DNA from: Phycisphaerae bacterium
GTDB taxonomy: Bacteria; Planctomycetota; Phycisphaerae; JAJVII01
Direction of reading: 5' to 3'
Length of the DNA stretch: 64,000 bases
NCBI GenBank assembly: GCA_022072085.1
Contig: JAJVII010000005.1
Span: forward strand, 19,454 to 83,453
The position numbers were made by a program, and so were the translations under genes. Of the stretch, positions 21,387 through 29,786 are shown one piece after another. Below the pieces are notes generated by a model. The model was given only the letters and a program-made list of their open reading frames with translations. It ran no database searches and was not told the origin of the DNA. Every line of letters starts with the position of its first letter. Within the stretch, counting starts at the first letter, position 1.

Positions 21387-22655
21387 TCAATGCACGTTCG
21401 CGCGGACCGTCAGCGGAATGGCCGCCCGGCCTGCGCCGGCCGCCTGAACGACGACCCGCCCCGACCAGTCGGCCGCCGGCGCGTCGGGCGCCGTGAACTT
21501 CACGCTGACCAGCCCGAACGAATGGGGCGGAATGCTCGCCGGGCAGCCTTCCACCGTCAGACGGTCCGACTCGCTGGTCGCCCCCGAGATCGCCATCGCG
21601 TTCGCTTCGGAGTTGCGGATCACGAACAGGACCGTGCGGCTGCTGCCCGGCGCGGCGTCGAGGGCCTGCTCGCCCGACACCGCCTCGACCGTCGGCAGGC
21701 CGGCGTCGAGCACCTGCTTGCGTTTGTCGTCGCCCTGGGCGATCACGACATCGGTGACGACGCCGTCGTGCAGCCGCAGCACCGTGGGCGTCTGGGCGAA
21801 CCAGTCGTGCGATTCGTCCAGTCGGCCGGTGAGGAACAGGCCGTCCTTCTGGACCAGTTCGCTGGGTTCCTTGAACGGCGGCAGGAAGATCAGCGCGACC
21901 TTCGCGACCTTGCCCGGCCCGGCGGCCCGCGCCGCGTCGGCCAGTTGCGGCACGAGGGCCCGGCAGCCCAGGCAGCCGTCGTGAACGATCGCCGCCAGCC
22001 AGTCGCCGCGCTTCAACTCATCCGCGATGTCGATGTAGCGGGCCAGCGGTAACGGCTGGCCGATCCACGTCTCGGGCTCCAGCACGATCGTGGCGCCCTC
22101 CTCGACCTTGACATCCCCCGTCGGCGGCAGCGTGACGGGCTTGAACCGCAGCACCGGGACCGCCGACGCCGCCATCACCGGCAGCACGCAGGCCCAGGCG
22201 ATCGCGAACCGTCGCCACTGTCCCCAGGGTGACCACGGGGCGTTGCGCGGACGGATGAAGATCAGCAGCAGGAACAGGCTCGCGTCCAGGATGAGCGTGT
22301 ATTTCGGCCGGACCTTCAAGCGGCCGAAGCAGCCGCAACTGTCGGCGCCGATCGCCAGCCGATGGGTCGTGTAGACGCAGAAGGTCGCAAAGGTGAGCAG
22401 CGCGACCAGCCAGGCCAGCCGACGGGCCCAGCCGCTGAGCAGCCACGCCGCCAGGGCCATCTCGTAGAACGACGCCAGCAGGTTGACCCATTTCTGGTCA
22501 AAGAACGCCTGGCTGGGCGGCGGCTCGGTCGAGAACTGGTGTATCTTCATCCCCGCCGCCGCCAGCAGCAGCAGGGCTACGGCCACACGCAGGATTGAGA
22601 AGAATTCCACGGGCCGGGCAGCCGGTCTCTGCTCTGGTGCGGACAGTTCATCCAT
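21387..22655 (-). CDS. MauE/DoxX-like membrane protein fused to thioredoxin-like and DUF1573-like domains
   Basis: A 422-residue protein. Residues ~15-165 contain four to five hydrophobic helices with the MauE/DoxX-type phrase DSCGCFGRLK between helices 3 and 4, as in the MauE family that helps make or move reducing power for periplasmic disulfide chemistry. A soluble region follows with DGCLGC (about residues 228-233), a likely redox CxxC. The last ~100 residues are beta-rich and DUF1573-like (RTVLFVIRNSEANAM, PPHSFGLVSVKFTAP). It probably couples membrane electron transfer to the thioredoxin lipoproteins downstream. The family call for the membrane part is good; the electron path is inferred. 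Confidence 0.7.
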   Translation of the reverse strand: MDELSAPEQRPAARPVEFFSILRVAVALLLLAAAGMKIHQFSTEPPPSQAFFDQKWVNLLASFYEMALAAWLLSGWARRLAWLVALLTFATFCVYTTHRLAIGADSCGCFGRLKVRPKYTLILDASLFLLLIFIRPRNAPWSPWGQWRRFAIAWACVLPVMAASAVPVLRFKPVTLPPTGDVKVEEGATIVLEPETWIGQPLPLARYIDIADELKRGDWLAAIVHDGCLGCRALVPQLADAARAAGPGKVAKVALIFLPPFKEPSELVQKDGLFLTGRLDESHDWFAQTPTVLRLHDGVVTDVVIAQGDDKRKQVLDAGLPTVEAVSGEQALDAAPGSSRTVLFVIRNSEANAMAISGATSESDRLTVEGCPASIPPHSFGLVSVKFTAPDAPAADWSGRVVVQAAGAGRAAIPLTVRANVH

Positions 22656-22792
22656 GCCATCGGCTCCGATTCAGCTTCATCAAGATGCGGCATCACGGTC
22701 AGTCGCCAACGCCTGCCATTATTCCATTGAACGCCCGCAGTTCCAAGCCCGTTCCGCCCGACGACCGGCTACTGAATCCTGTAGAAGCAATC

Positions 22793-22906
22793 TTCACCAC
22801 AGAGAACACAGAGAGCACAGAGTCGGGAGTATCAAAAAATTCTTGATTTCAGGCATTTCTTGACGCTTCTGACCTCCTCTGTGATCTCGGTGTCCTCTGT
22901 GGTGAA
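22793..22906. repeat. 30-bp-arm imperfect inverted repeat (CACAGAG type)
   Basis: The left arm at 22793-22822 begins TTCACCACAGAGAACACAG, and the right arm at 22877-22906 ends GTCCTCTGTGGTGAA. The arms are complementary over most of 30 bases, with a 54-bp AT-richer centre. The arms consist of the repeated unit CACAGAG. It could be a small non-autonomous element or a strong RNA hairpin. It is not attached to a gene. Confidence 0.7.
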
Positions 22907-22966
22907 TGAAGATTTCTTTTGCAGGCCTCAATAAGTGCAGACGCGGATGTACTGACATGGAGGATC

Positions 22967-23090
22967 ATGACTGACAGGGAATTTGATCCCGGCGGCGGGG
23001 TGGTCATGGGGCGTTCCCGGCTGGCCGGGGCCTCCCGTCTTCGCCTTCGGCTTCGCCGTGGCGAGCCTGGATCGCGGCGGGGGGGGGTAC
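22967..23090 (+). repeat. Dispersed ~100-bp repeat, copy 1
   Basis: The segment has GGTGGTCATGGGGCGTTCC near its start, CGGCTGGCCGGGGCCTCC in the middle, and CGTGGCGAGCCTGGATCGC before a G-run. Two further copies lie at about 27715-27832 and 28128-28243 in the same orientation. All three are in gene-poor positions next to pseudopilin or PEP-CTERM genes. Confidence 0.75.
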
Positions 23091-23202
23091 CGGTCCAGGG
23101 CGCCAGTCAGGTTGCCCGGTCGCCGCGCCGGTGGTGCGGCGGCTCGCGGGGTACTACGCCTCGGCGACGCCCGAGGGGACAGGACCATCGCGGTCGCGGG
23201 AA

Positions 23203-24078
23203 TCACTGGGGCGGCGGGGGCAGGCGGTCGGTGAAATCCCCACTGAAGAAGCGGTTGTTGCCGTTGTGGGTGAAGCTGCCGTCCTCGGCCACGTCGTAAC
23301 CGAGTTGCTCGGGCGTGCGGCCCTGGACGTGCCCGTCGCAGAACAGCACGTTGGCGTTGCCCTGGTGCCGGGGGTCGGGCGCGGTCCGCCGACCGTTGAC
23401 GTCCGGAGTGGATGAGACGTAGTTGGAGGCGGGCAGGTGCGGCGGGTCGAGCGAGTAGCTGTGGTTGCCCAGGGCCCGCGGCTCGCTGCCCTTGGCCTGG
23501 TAGGCCAATCGCTGGTCGGCCGGAAACGCGGCCGCGGTGCCCATGCAGTCGCCGGCGAAGACCGTCCGCTCGGGCGCAGGAACATTCATCTCGTTTACCG
23601 GGAAGTTGATCGTGCCCCCTCCGCCGCGGACGCGGCTGTTGCCCAGGAACTGGTAGTTGTAGCCATAGGGGTAGTTCCGCTCGTCGGTCCAGGCCGGCAC
23701 CGAAGGACAGGTGTAGACGGGCGAGGCGACGTTCTGGCGGTCGTCGGTGGGCGAAGGCGGGTTGAAGACGCTCTCGGTGTAGGGCCCGAGCAGGGCGAAC
23801 CAGCGCGGGCGGATCTTCAGCCCGTTGCCGACGCCGGCGACGGCCACCGAGCCGTTGGCGTTCTTGTCCAGTCGGAACGGCGGAAACTGCCCGTTGTTGT
23901 CCTTGAGGTACATGGCGGCGGCGAGGCCCAACTGGCGAAGGTTGCTGGCGCACTTGGCCGATCGGGCCACCTCGCGGGCCGCCCCCAGCGAGGGCATCAG
24001 GATCCCGATCAGCAGGGCGATGATCCCGATGACCACCATCAGCTCGATCAGCGTAAAGCCGCGTCTGTCACCGCTCAT
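23203..24078 (-). CDS. Type II secretion-type pseudopilin (prepilin N-methylation, H-x9-DG protein), copy A
   Basis: 291 residues from ATG at 24078, with AGGAGGT 7 bases upstream. The N-terminus [14 protein letters not shown] is the classical prepilin peptidase motif (cleavage between G7 and F8, Glu at +5), followed by one hydrophobic helix. The body resembles planctomycete DUF1559/H-x9-DG pseudopilins. The C-terminal part has the H-x9-DG motif ([14 protein letters not shown]) and ends [12 protein letters not shown]. It is closely similar to the protein at 24964 and to the remnant at 24284. It is likely a surface filament or substrate-linked minor pilin; the function is not established. The 5' region (24140-24260) is very AT-rich. 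Confidence 0.85.
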   Translation of the reverse strand: MSGDRRGFTLIELMVVIGIIALLIGILMPSLGAAREVARSAKCASNLRQLGLAAAMYLKDNNGQFPPFRLDKNANGSVAVAGVGNGLKIRPRWFALLGPYTESVFNPPSPTDDRQNVASPVYTCPSVPAWTDERNYPYGYNYQFLGNSRVRGGGGTINFPVNEMNVPAPERTVFAGDCMGTAAAFPADQRLAYQAKGSEPRALGNHSYSLDPPHLPASNYVSSTPDVNGRRTAPDPRHQGNANVLFCDGHVQGRTPEQLGYDVAEDGSFTHNGNNRFFSGDFTDRLPPPPQ

Positions 24079-24283
24079 GGTCGCTACCTCCTCATCCGTC
24101 TCGAGTCGGGTTTGACTGCCAGCGTGCAATCAATGTGCATATAATAAAACATAAAATCATGTAACAACTCGTATGATTTATATATAAATCAATCGATTTA
24201 CTGTCAATCGAATTTGGAGATAATTTGGGGCGTTTTCTTAAGAATTTATTTTATAAGTAATTATGTCTTGAGTGCCAGGATGG
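24079..24283. promoter_or_regulatory. AT-rich upstream region of pseudopilin copy A
   Basis: Bases ~24139-24268 are by far the most AT-rich stretch in this part of the window (runs such as TATATATAAATC and AATTTATTTTATAAG). They lie directly upstream of the minus-strand pseudopilin. This fits a strong or nucleoid-protein-controlled promoter. No single -35/-10 pair could be chosen. Confidence 0.4.
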
Positions 24284-24358
24284 TCAGTCGGCGGTCGCGG
24301 GCAATCTGTCGGTGAAATCTCCGCTGAACCAGCGGTTGTCCCCATTGTGGGTGGCCCC
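24284..24358 (-). pseudogene. 3' remnant of a third pseudopilin gene
   Basis: Read on the minus strand, this encodes about 24 residues, [17 protein letters not shown] then PATAD and a stop. It matches the C-termini of copies A ([19 protein letters not shown]) and B (THNGHNRFFSGDYTDRLPP). The homology ends at about 24358, where an IS110-type fragment begins on the other strand. The gene's 5' part is gone. Confidence 0.75.
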
Positions 24359-24611
24359 ACGGGTCAGCCAAAGCGGGCAGACCCGGCGCGACGGACCGAT
24401 CAGCCGAACCGGGCGCGGCCCGCTGCGGGCGCTGCTGGTTCAGGCGGCCTGGGTGTGGATTCGTTATGACCCGGCGGCCCGAGGGGTGTTCAGCCGCCTG
24501 GCCGGCAACACCGGCTCGGCCCAGAAGGCGATCGTGGGGATGGCGCGTCGGCTGGCGGTCCGCTTATGGCGAATGACCGTGACCGGCGAGTTGTATCGCG
24601 CGGCGGCGTAG
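24359..24611 (+). pseudogene. IS110-family transposase C-terminal fragment
   Basis: The plus-strand frame ending at 24611 encodes PLRALLVQAAWVWIRYDP, then a Gly-rich turn, KAIVGMARRLAVRLWRM and GELYRAAA. This is the end of the C-terminal Transposase_20-type domain of IS110/IS1111 transposases (lR..L.qAAw, KAi.A.ARkLa..lw.ml..g..Y). The N-terminal RuvC-like DEDD domain is missing, so it is inactive. It abuts the truncated third pseudopilin, suggesting that insertion and later deletion removed both genes' other parts. Confidence 0.75.
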
Positions 24612-24963
24612 GAGCAAAGACGGGCTTCTGGAGAGAACGGATCTGGCGAGCGAGGCGACGAAGCGATGGCGTCAGAACTCGAACCGCGGGATGACCACGA
24701 CCCCACCCGGTGCCACCCGGCACGCGGCGGAGATGGTGGCTCCCACGGCTCGACACTTTGAATCATCTAACTTGTGCCGCCGAGCACGAATAGCAGGCTG
24801 AGGCCTGACGCTGACGCATCACCGCTCCCCGCCGGCTGGCCCGGACGCAACACAACCCTTCACGCGTGGCCTCATAGCGGGGGGGGCAATGGCGCCGGCT
24901 CGCAAGAGCGCTGTGTCTATGACCTCCCGCGGCAGTGCGGGTTCCGGGAATCCGGGCCGGGCA
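24612..24963. other. Gene-free stretch between the IS110 remnant and pseudopilin copy B
   Basis: No coding or structural feature is supported in these ~350 bases. They may include the 3' flank of the former IS110 element, but no terminal repeat was identified. Confidence 0.4.
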
Positions 24964-25845
24964 TCACGTCCCGTCCGGCGGGAGGCGGTCGGTGTAGTCG
25001 CCGCTGAAGAAGCGGTTGTGGCCGTTGTGGGTGACGGTGCCGTCCGGCAGCACCTCGTAGCCGGCCTGCTGGAGCGTCATCGCCTCGACGTGCCCGTCAC
25101 ACATCAGCACGTTGGCCTTGCCCCCGTGCCGCGGGTCCAGGGCTGAGCGGTGGCCGTTGTAGTCGGGGTTGGCTGAGACGTAGTTGGGCGCGGGCAGGCG
25201 CGGCGGGTCGAGCACCCAGGCGTGGTTGCCCATGGCCTGGAAGCCGGTCCCGGTGGGCTGGTAGGCGATGCGCTGGTCGGCCGGGAAGGCGGCCGCCGTG
25301 CCCATGCAGTCCCCGGCCAGGATGGTGCGGGTCGGCTGGGGGATCCGCGATTCGTTGACCGGGAAGCGGATGAACTGAGCGGCGTCGCCCAGGCGGGGCC
25401 GCGTGTTGCCCAGGAACTGATGGTTGTAGCCGTAGGGGGTGTTGCGTTCGTCGGTCCAGTCGGGGGTTTCCGGGCACAGGACGATGCGAGAATCGACGGG
25501 CTGGCGCTCGTCGGTGGTCGAAGGCTCGTACCACGTCGGCTCGGTGTAGCGTCCGATGACGGCGTACCACCGCGGGCGGACTTTCACGCCGTTGCCGACG
25601 TCGACCAAGGGCTTGGTGCCGTCGGGGTTCTTGCCCAGGCGGCCAGGGGGGTAAACCCCGTCGTTGTCCTTGAGGTACATTGAGACGCCGATCCCGAGCT
25701 GGCGGAGGTTGCTGGCGCACGTGGCGGCCCGGGCGACGATGCGGGCCTGGCCCAGCGCCGGCAGCAGCACGCTGATCAGCAGGGCGATAATGGAGACGAC
25801 GACCATCAGTTCGATCAGGGTGAATCCTCGGCCGCGAGCGCCCAT
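24964..25845 (-). CDS. Type II secretion-type pseudopilin (H-x9-DG protein), copy B
   Basis: 293 residues; the ATG at 25845 has GGGAGA 5 bases upstream. The prepilin motif ([15 protein letters not shown], cleavage after G7) is followed by one hydrophobic helix and [11 protein letters not shown], a phrase shared with copy A. It keeps the H-x9-DG motif (HGGKANVLMCDGHVEA). It is similar to copy A along its whole length (shared phrases [35 protein letters not shown]), so the pair arose by tandem duplication. It is probably processed by a prepilin peptidase encoded elsewhere. The role in secretion or surface structures is inferred from the family only. Confidence 0.85.
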   Translation of the reverse strand: MGARGRGFTLIELMVVVSIIALLISVLLPALGQARIVARAATCASNLRQLGIGVSMYLKDNDGVYPPGRLGKNPDGTKPLVDVGNGVKVRPRWYAVIGRYTEPTWYEPSTTDERQPVDSRIVLCPETPDWTDERNTPYGYNHQFLGNTRPRLGDAAQFIRFPVNESRIPQPTRTILAGDCMGTAAAFPADQRIAYQPTGTGFQAMGNHAWVLDPPRLPAPNYVSANPDYNGHRSALDPRHGGKANVLMCDGHVEAMTLQQAGYEVLPDGTVTHNGHNRFFSGDYTDRLPPDGT

Positions 25846-25961
25846 AATCTTCTCCCGGGTGGTTGACCACCTCTCTGAAATCAGCGGGTTTCAGGCAAAG
25901 CGGCCTGGGGCCGGGCCGATCCCCGCGGGCGGCCTGCCTCGGCCGGCGCGGGGGGCGCCGC

Positions 25962-26249
25962 TCATCTCATCGCCGGCAGCACCTCTTCGATCGCCAGCAT
26001 GCAGTAGCAGGTGACGACGACGGGATGGCCCTCTTCAAAGCGGTCCGCGTCGTTGACCCAGTGGCCGTCCTCCTGCTGCGACTGGGCCAGCTTGCTGAGC
26101 AGGTCCGCCCGCCAGACGTGCTTGACGTTGGCCGGGTCGGCGATCACGTCCACGTCGGCCGCCGTCAGCGGCCCTGTACATATTCGATGATAGAGCAAAC
26201 GGCGTGCCAGGGCCGGCCGGGCCCCGGCTTTATCGGCTAAAGCGTGCAA
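25962..26249 (-). pseudogene. C-terminal fragment of a prenyltransferase/squalene-oxidase-repeat protein
   Basis: An open frame of 95 residues whose only start is a weak TTG. The part VWRADLLSKLAQSQQEDGHW, then N-x-ADRFEEGHPVVVTCY and CMLAIEEVLP, fits the QxxDGxW repeats and the end of terpene-cyclase-like (alpha-6/alpha-6 barrel) proteins common in Planctomycetota. The upstream ~80% of such a protein is absent, so this is most likely a truncated remnant. Confidence 0.55.
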
Positions 26250-26335
26250 TTGCAGTGTGTTAGGAGGAACAGGAAGACGTGTCGCCTCTGCCGGGCCCGC
26301 CGCTGCTGCACATCGAGTGGGCCCCGGGCGACCAA

Positions 26336-26632
26336 CTATTGGTCATCCCCGCCCTCCAGGCCCAGCTCGCGGAGTTTGTTCCGCGGCGTCCTTCGATGCA
26401 GGCCGAGCAGCGCCACGGCGGCCGACTGGTTGCACCCGGTCCGGGCCAAGGTCCGGCGAGTCAGCGCCCGCTCCAGCGGGCCGATCGCCCGCGCGTGCAG
26501 GTCGCCATCGTCCTGGCCGAGGGCGTCGAGGTAGGCGGCCAGCCGGGCCTCGGCCTCGTTGCCCCGGGCGCGGCGGCCGGCCTTACCGGCGACTTCCCTT
26601 CCTACGCATGGCCGCGAGCACCGTCGCCCCAA
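26336..26632 (-). pseudogene. Fis-type helix-turn-helix domain, probably an NtrC-type regulator fragment
   Basis: The last ~50 residues (PLERALTRRTLARTGCNQ, SAAVALLGLHRRTPRNKLRE, LGL) match the Fis/HTH_8 domain at the end of sigma-54 activators. Gly-Asn-Gln before the helix and RRTPRNKL (usually RxTLRxKL) are recognisable. No AAA+ domain precedes it: the frame's 5' end overlaps the PEP-CTERM gene. It may be a decayed fragment, or a free-standing small Fis-like protein starting at an internal codon. The Leu-to-Pro change in the recognition helix argues for decay. Confidence 0.55.
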
Positions 26633-27665
26633 GCATGAACAGGCCCAGCGAGGCCGGCTCGGGGACCACGTTGATCTTCACCGTGACGCCAAGGGTCGAG
26701 TCGGTGCCGCCCAGGTCGCCGGGCGTGGTGTAGGTCAGGTTCTCGATGGTGATGCTGATGCTCTCGATGGTCATGCCCTGGAAGTCGGTCCCGTAGAGCC
26801 CGGCGAAATCGAAATCGCTTCCCACGACGCCATGTCCGCCGCCAGGAAGGAAGCCGCCTTGCACCTCCAGCTGCCACAGGGTCATGTCGTCCGCCTGGCC
26901 GTTGGTCAGCAGCGCGACCACCTCGTCGAAATCCGGGTCCGTCGCCGCGGTGGCGGTGAACGTCCTGCCGATGTCCGCGGCGGTGACCACAAGGCCCTCA
27001 AACAGGACATGGGGGTCGTAGACGGCCGGATCGGAGAACTCCAGTTGGACTGCGCTCGCCTCGTCAACCGTCAGGCTGGTCCCGCCGATCGCGCCAATTC
27101 TCTGCGTGTGGAGCGGCCACTCGCCGTAGACGTCGATCAAGACGTTCAGCTCGAGATCCGTTCCCCCCACGTCGTTCGGCGTGGTGAACGCGAGGTCCCA
27201 GAAGGACAGTGCGATCCGCTGAATCGTCGCGCCTTTGAAGTCGGTCCTCGTGCTGCCGAAGAACCCCCAGGATTCCGGGTACCCGCAGCCGATGCCCCCG
27301 TCGAACACGCCGTCCCGGCGGGTCTCGGCGAATGCGAAAACGTAGTCGTCGACGCCGTTGGTCAACAGGCTGGCCACGGTCGCGAAATGCGGGTCCGTGG
27401 CGGCCGTCGCCTCGAAAATCTTACCCATGTCAGCGGTAGTGACCACCTGCCCTCTGAGCACCGACTCGGACAACTCGCCGCCGAAGCTCAGTCCGATAGC
27501 CTCGTCGAGCACTTCCGAAGAGCCTCCCGAGACTTGGGTGAACATGGCTCCCAGCCAGGTGTCGCCGGCACACTTCCGGACGTTGCCGATGCTCATCAGC
27601 AGCACCGCAAGGCATGCGCAGAACAGAACGAAACCACGATTGGTCCTGGCGGCTTCCGCTTTCAT
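26583..27665 (-). CDS. PEP-CTERM sorting domain protein with internal duplication
   Basis: 360 residues from ATG at 27665, with AGGAGG 4 bases upstream. It has a signal peptide (about 1-35). The C-terminus has the PEP-CTERM signal: VPEPASLGLF, a hydrophobic helix, then MRRKGSRR. The body is a duplication, with VVTTADMGKIFEATAATDP in the first half and VVTAADIGRTFTATAATDP in the second, each followed by a LLTNG segment and a beta-rich part (FTTPNDVGGTD / YTTPGDLGGTD). PEP-CTERM proteins are cleaved by exosortase and displayed on or released from the surface; no exosortase is in the window. It overlaps the Fis-like fragment by 50 bp at its 3' end. Confidence 0.85.
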   Translation of the reverse strand: MKAEAARTNRGFVLFCACLAVLLMSIGNVRKCAGDTWLGAMFTQVSGGSSEVLDEAIGLSFGGELSESVLRGQVVTTADMGKIFEATAATDPHFATVASLLTNGVDDYVFAFAETRRDGVFDGGIGCGYPESWGFFGSTRTDFKGATIQRIALSFWDLAFTTPNDVGGTDLELNVLIDVYGEWPLHTQRIGAIGGTSLTVDEASAVQLEFSDPAVYDPHVLFEGLVVTAADIGRTFTATAATDPDFDEVVALLTNGQADDMTLWQLEVQGGFLPGGGHGVVGSDFDFAGLYGTDFQGMTIESISITIENLTYTTPGDLGGTDSTLGVTVKINVVPEPASLGLFMLGATVLAAMRRKGSRR

Positions 27666-27714
27666 GGTGCCTCCTCTCGCGGGCGAGTTGACTGATAGGA
27701 TCAACAGAGCAACT

Positions 27715-27832
27715 GATAGGAAATTTGATTTGGCCTGCCTGGTGGTCACGGGGCGTTCCCGGATGGCCGGGGCCTCCTGTCTTCGCGTTCCGCTTCGCCA
27801 CGGCCAGCCTGGATCGCGGTGGGGGGATTGAG
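27715..27832 (+). repeat. Dispersed ~100-bp repeat, copy 2
   Basis: This is the same unit as at 22967, with GGTGGTCACGGGGCGTTCC, then a near-identical middle, and GGCCAGCCTGGATCGCGG before a G-run. It lies in the gap upstream of the PEP-CTERM gene. It shares a TGCCTGGTGGTCA start with copy 3, making copies 2 and 3 the closer pair. Confidence 0.75.
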
Positions 27833-27858
27833 GCTCCCGATACCGGGAATTCATCATG

Positions 27859-28110
27859 TCACGCCGATGGTAGTTCCCTGTGAGACGCTTTCGCCACTCC
27901 CGCCAAGACAGCGACAAAGATCGCCACCTTCAGCGAGGTCAGCCATGAGATGGACCGGGCGATCAAACCTTGTTCGACAGCACCGGGGAAGAGGTCGGGA
28001 ACAGTCCATGCCCACAGAACTTTGACCAAGAGCAACGTGACAACAAACATGCCCGCCGCAATTGCCAACGCACCGGGGATAGCCGCTGTTAGAACCAGAG
28101 CCTTCTTCAT
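27859..28110 (-). CDS. Small membrane protein, two predicted transmembrane helices
   Basis: An 83-residue protein; the ATG at 28110 has GGAGG 6 bases upstream. Two hydrophobic helices (about residues 4-34 and 58-74) are separated by a short polar loop. It resembles no family I know. It lies between repeat copies 2 and 3 with no obvious operon partner. The good ribosome site and membrane-like composition support it as a real gene; the function is unknown. Confidence 0.55.
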   Translation of the reverse strand: MKKALVLTAAIPGALAIAAGMFVVTLLLVKVLWAWTVPDLFPGAVEQGLIARSISWLTSLKVAIFVAVLAGVAKASHRELPSA

Positions 28111-28127
28111 GCCGTACCTCCGTGTCA

Positions 28128-28243
28128 GTTGACTGGCAAATCTGATCTGGGCTGCCTGGTGGTCATGGGGCGTTCCCGGCTGGCCGGGGCCTCCTGTCTA
28201 CGCGTTCCGCTTCGCCATGGCGAGCTTGGATGCGGGTGGGGGT
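28128..28243 (+). repeat. Dispersed ~100-bp repeat, copy 3
   Basis: Third copy: TGCCTGGTGGTCATGGGGCG, a middle identical to copy 1 over CGGCTGGCCGGGGCCTCC, and ATGGCGAGCTTGGATGCGG before a G-run. The 245 bases that follow, up to the UroD-family gene, hold no other supported feature. Confidence 0.75.
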
Positions 28244-28487
28244 GAGGGGTTAGGGGAGCGGGGGTATTTCGGTAAGCTGACCAACTCGACCTCAGCGCGG
28301 GCCGCTGGCCGCAGGTGGTCGGTTCCGACGGTCTTGATGCGTAAAGCCCCACAGACCCGCCCCGTTTCACGCAGAACTGATGCGATAGAGGCACTATAGC
28401 ACCGGGCCGGGCTTCGGGCAAGCAGGATTGAATCGGCGTACCGACATGGAATAATGGCCGGGCAGCCCTCTGGCGAAAGGAACCTGG

Positions 28488-29663
28488 ATGGCAGTGCATG
28501 GTGGCGGAACGGCGGAGGCGGACGGCATTCACGCGATGGCGCCGCGGGAGCGCATGAGCGAGGGGGCCCGCAAGCTCCGCGACGCCTACAACCTGGTGCC
28601 GGACGCCCCGCTGTACCGCCGGGAGTTCGGCTTCTACTGCATGGAGCGGTGGCACGAACAGGGGCTGGCGTGCGACGCGAACATCGCGGAGCTGTTCAGC
28701 TACGACCCGCCGGGCAACCACGCGCTGTGGGGGCTGGGCTGGTGCGAGTCGGCCTTCTCGCCCGCCTACGAGATCGGCGTGATAGAGGACCGCGGCAACC
28801 ACGAGTTGATTCGCGACGTGGCCGGCAGGAGCGTGCTGGTGTTCAAGGGCCGGCGAAGCGGTTTCATGCCGGAGTACGTCGACCATCCGGTCAAGGACAT
28901 GCGGACGTGGCGTGAGGACGTGAAGTGGCGGCTGGACCCGGCCACGCCGGCGCGGTGGGCGGACATGGACAAGCGGATGGCCGACGCCCGGGCCGCAGCA
29001 GGGGCGGGCCTGATCGTCAGCCAGCGGGTGATCGGCGGGTACATGTTTCTCCGCAGCCTCATCGGGCCCGAGCAGCTCTTCTATGCCTTCTACGACATGC
29101 CGGAGGTGATCGAGGAGTGCATGCAGGCGTGGCTGGCGCTGGCCGACGCGGTGATCGCCCGCCACCAGCGGCACGTGACGATCGATGAGATATTCCTCGC
29201 CGAGGACATCTGCTACAACCACGGGCCGCTCTGCTCGCCGGAGATGATGCGGCGGTTCCTGCTGCCGTACTACCAGCAGTTGATCACAAACCTGCGCGGC
29301 CGCCAGATCGACCGCGGGCGCAAGCTCTTCGTGCAGGTGGACACCGACGGCTTCGCCGACCCGGTGATTCCGGTCTATCGCGAATCGATCGAGCTGAACG
29401 GCATGAGCCCGTTTGAGGTGGCCGCCGGCTGCGACGTGCTGCGCACCGGGCGCGAGCATCCCGACATGGTCATCCTGGGCGGGATCGACAAGCGGGTGCT
29501 GGCAACGACCCGCGCCAAGATCGACCGGATGGTCGAGCGGATCCTGCCGGCCATGCGGGCTCGCGGCGGCTACGTGCCGACGTGCGACCACGGCGTGCCG
29601 GAAGAGGTGACGCTGGAGAACTACCTGCACTACCGCAAGCGGTGCGTGGAACTGGGGGGCTGA
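28488..29663 (+). CDS. Uroporphyrinogen decarboxylase family protein (URO-D superfamily)
   Basis: A 391-residue protein; the ATG at 28488 has AAAGGA 6 bases upstream. It belongs to the URO-D superfamily, which includes haem-biosynthetic UroD and corrinoid methyltransferases. Supporting phrases are DEIFLAEDICYNHGPLCSPE (an acidic catalytic-site-like segment) and the closing pair LGGIDKRVLA and GGYVPTCDHGVPEEVTLENY, typical of planctomycete family members often linked to methyl transfer or sugar metabolism. It lacks the N-terminal RQAGRY motif of true UroD (HemE), so it is not the haem enzyme. Substrate unknown; it is a single gene between pseudogene regions. Confidence 0.75.
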   Translation: MAVHGGGTAEADGIHAMAPRERMSEGARKLRDAYNLVPDAPLYRREFGFYCMERWHEQGLACDANIAELFSYDPPGNHALWGLGWCESAFSPAYEIGVIEDRGNHELIRDVAGRSVLVFKGRRSGFMPEYVDHPVKDMRTWREDVKWRLDPATPARWADMDKRMADARAAAGAGLIVSQRVIGGYMFLRSLIGPEQLFYAFYDMPEVIEECMQAWLALADAVIARHQRHVTIDEIFLAEDICYNHGPLCSPEMMRRFLLPYYQQLITNLRGRQIDRGRKLFVQVDTDGFADPVIPVYRESIELNGMSPFEVAAGCDVLRTGREHPDMVILGGIDKRVLATTRAKIDRMVERILPAMRARGGYVPTCDHGVPEEVTLENYLHYRKRCVELGG

Positions 29664-29786
29664 TTCGGCGACGGAGGAATGAGGGGGAAGAAAGAGCCCC
29701 CGGCGCATTCAGCATTCTGCGCCCGGGCAAATGTGGGGTTGCACAACAAGAGTGCCTCCTGCCAGGAAGCTGCCCGTAACTAAGGG

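Larger units (their letters stand above)
22656..23202. other. 547-bp gene-free stretch with a long inverted repeat and repeat copy 1
   Basis: No gene is supported on either strand. It holds the inverted repeat at 22793-22906 and the first copy of the dispersed repeat at about 22967-23090. The remainder looks non-coding. Confidence 0.6.

Noticed and set aside
28488..29663. HemE (haem-biosynthetic uroporphyrinogen decarboxylase)
   Set aside because: The N-terminal RQAGRY-type motif is missing and no haem genes are near, so only the superfamily is claimed.
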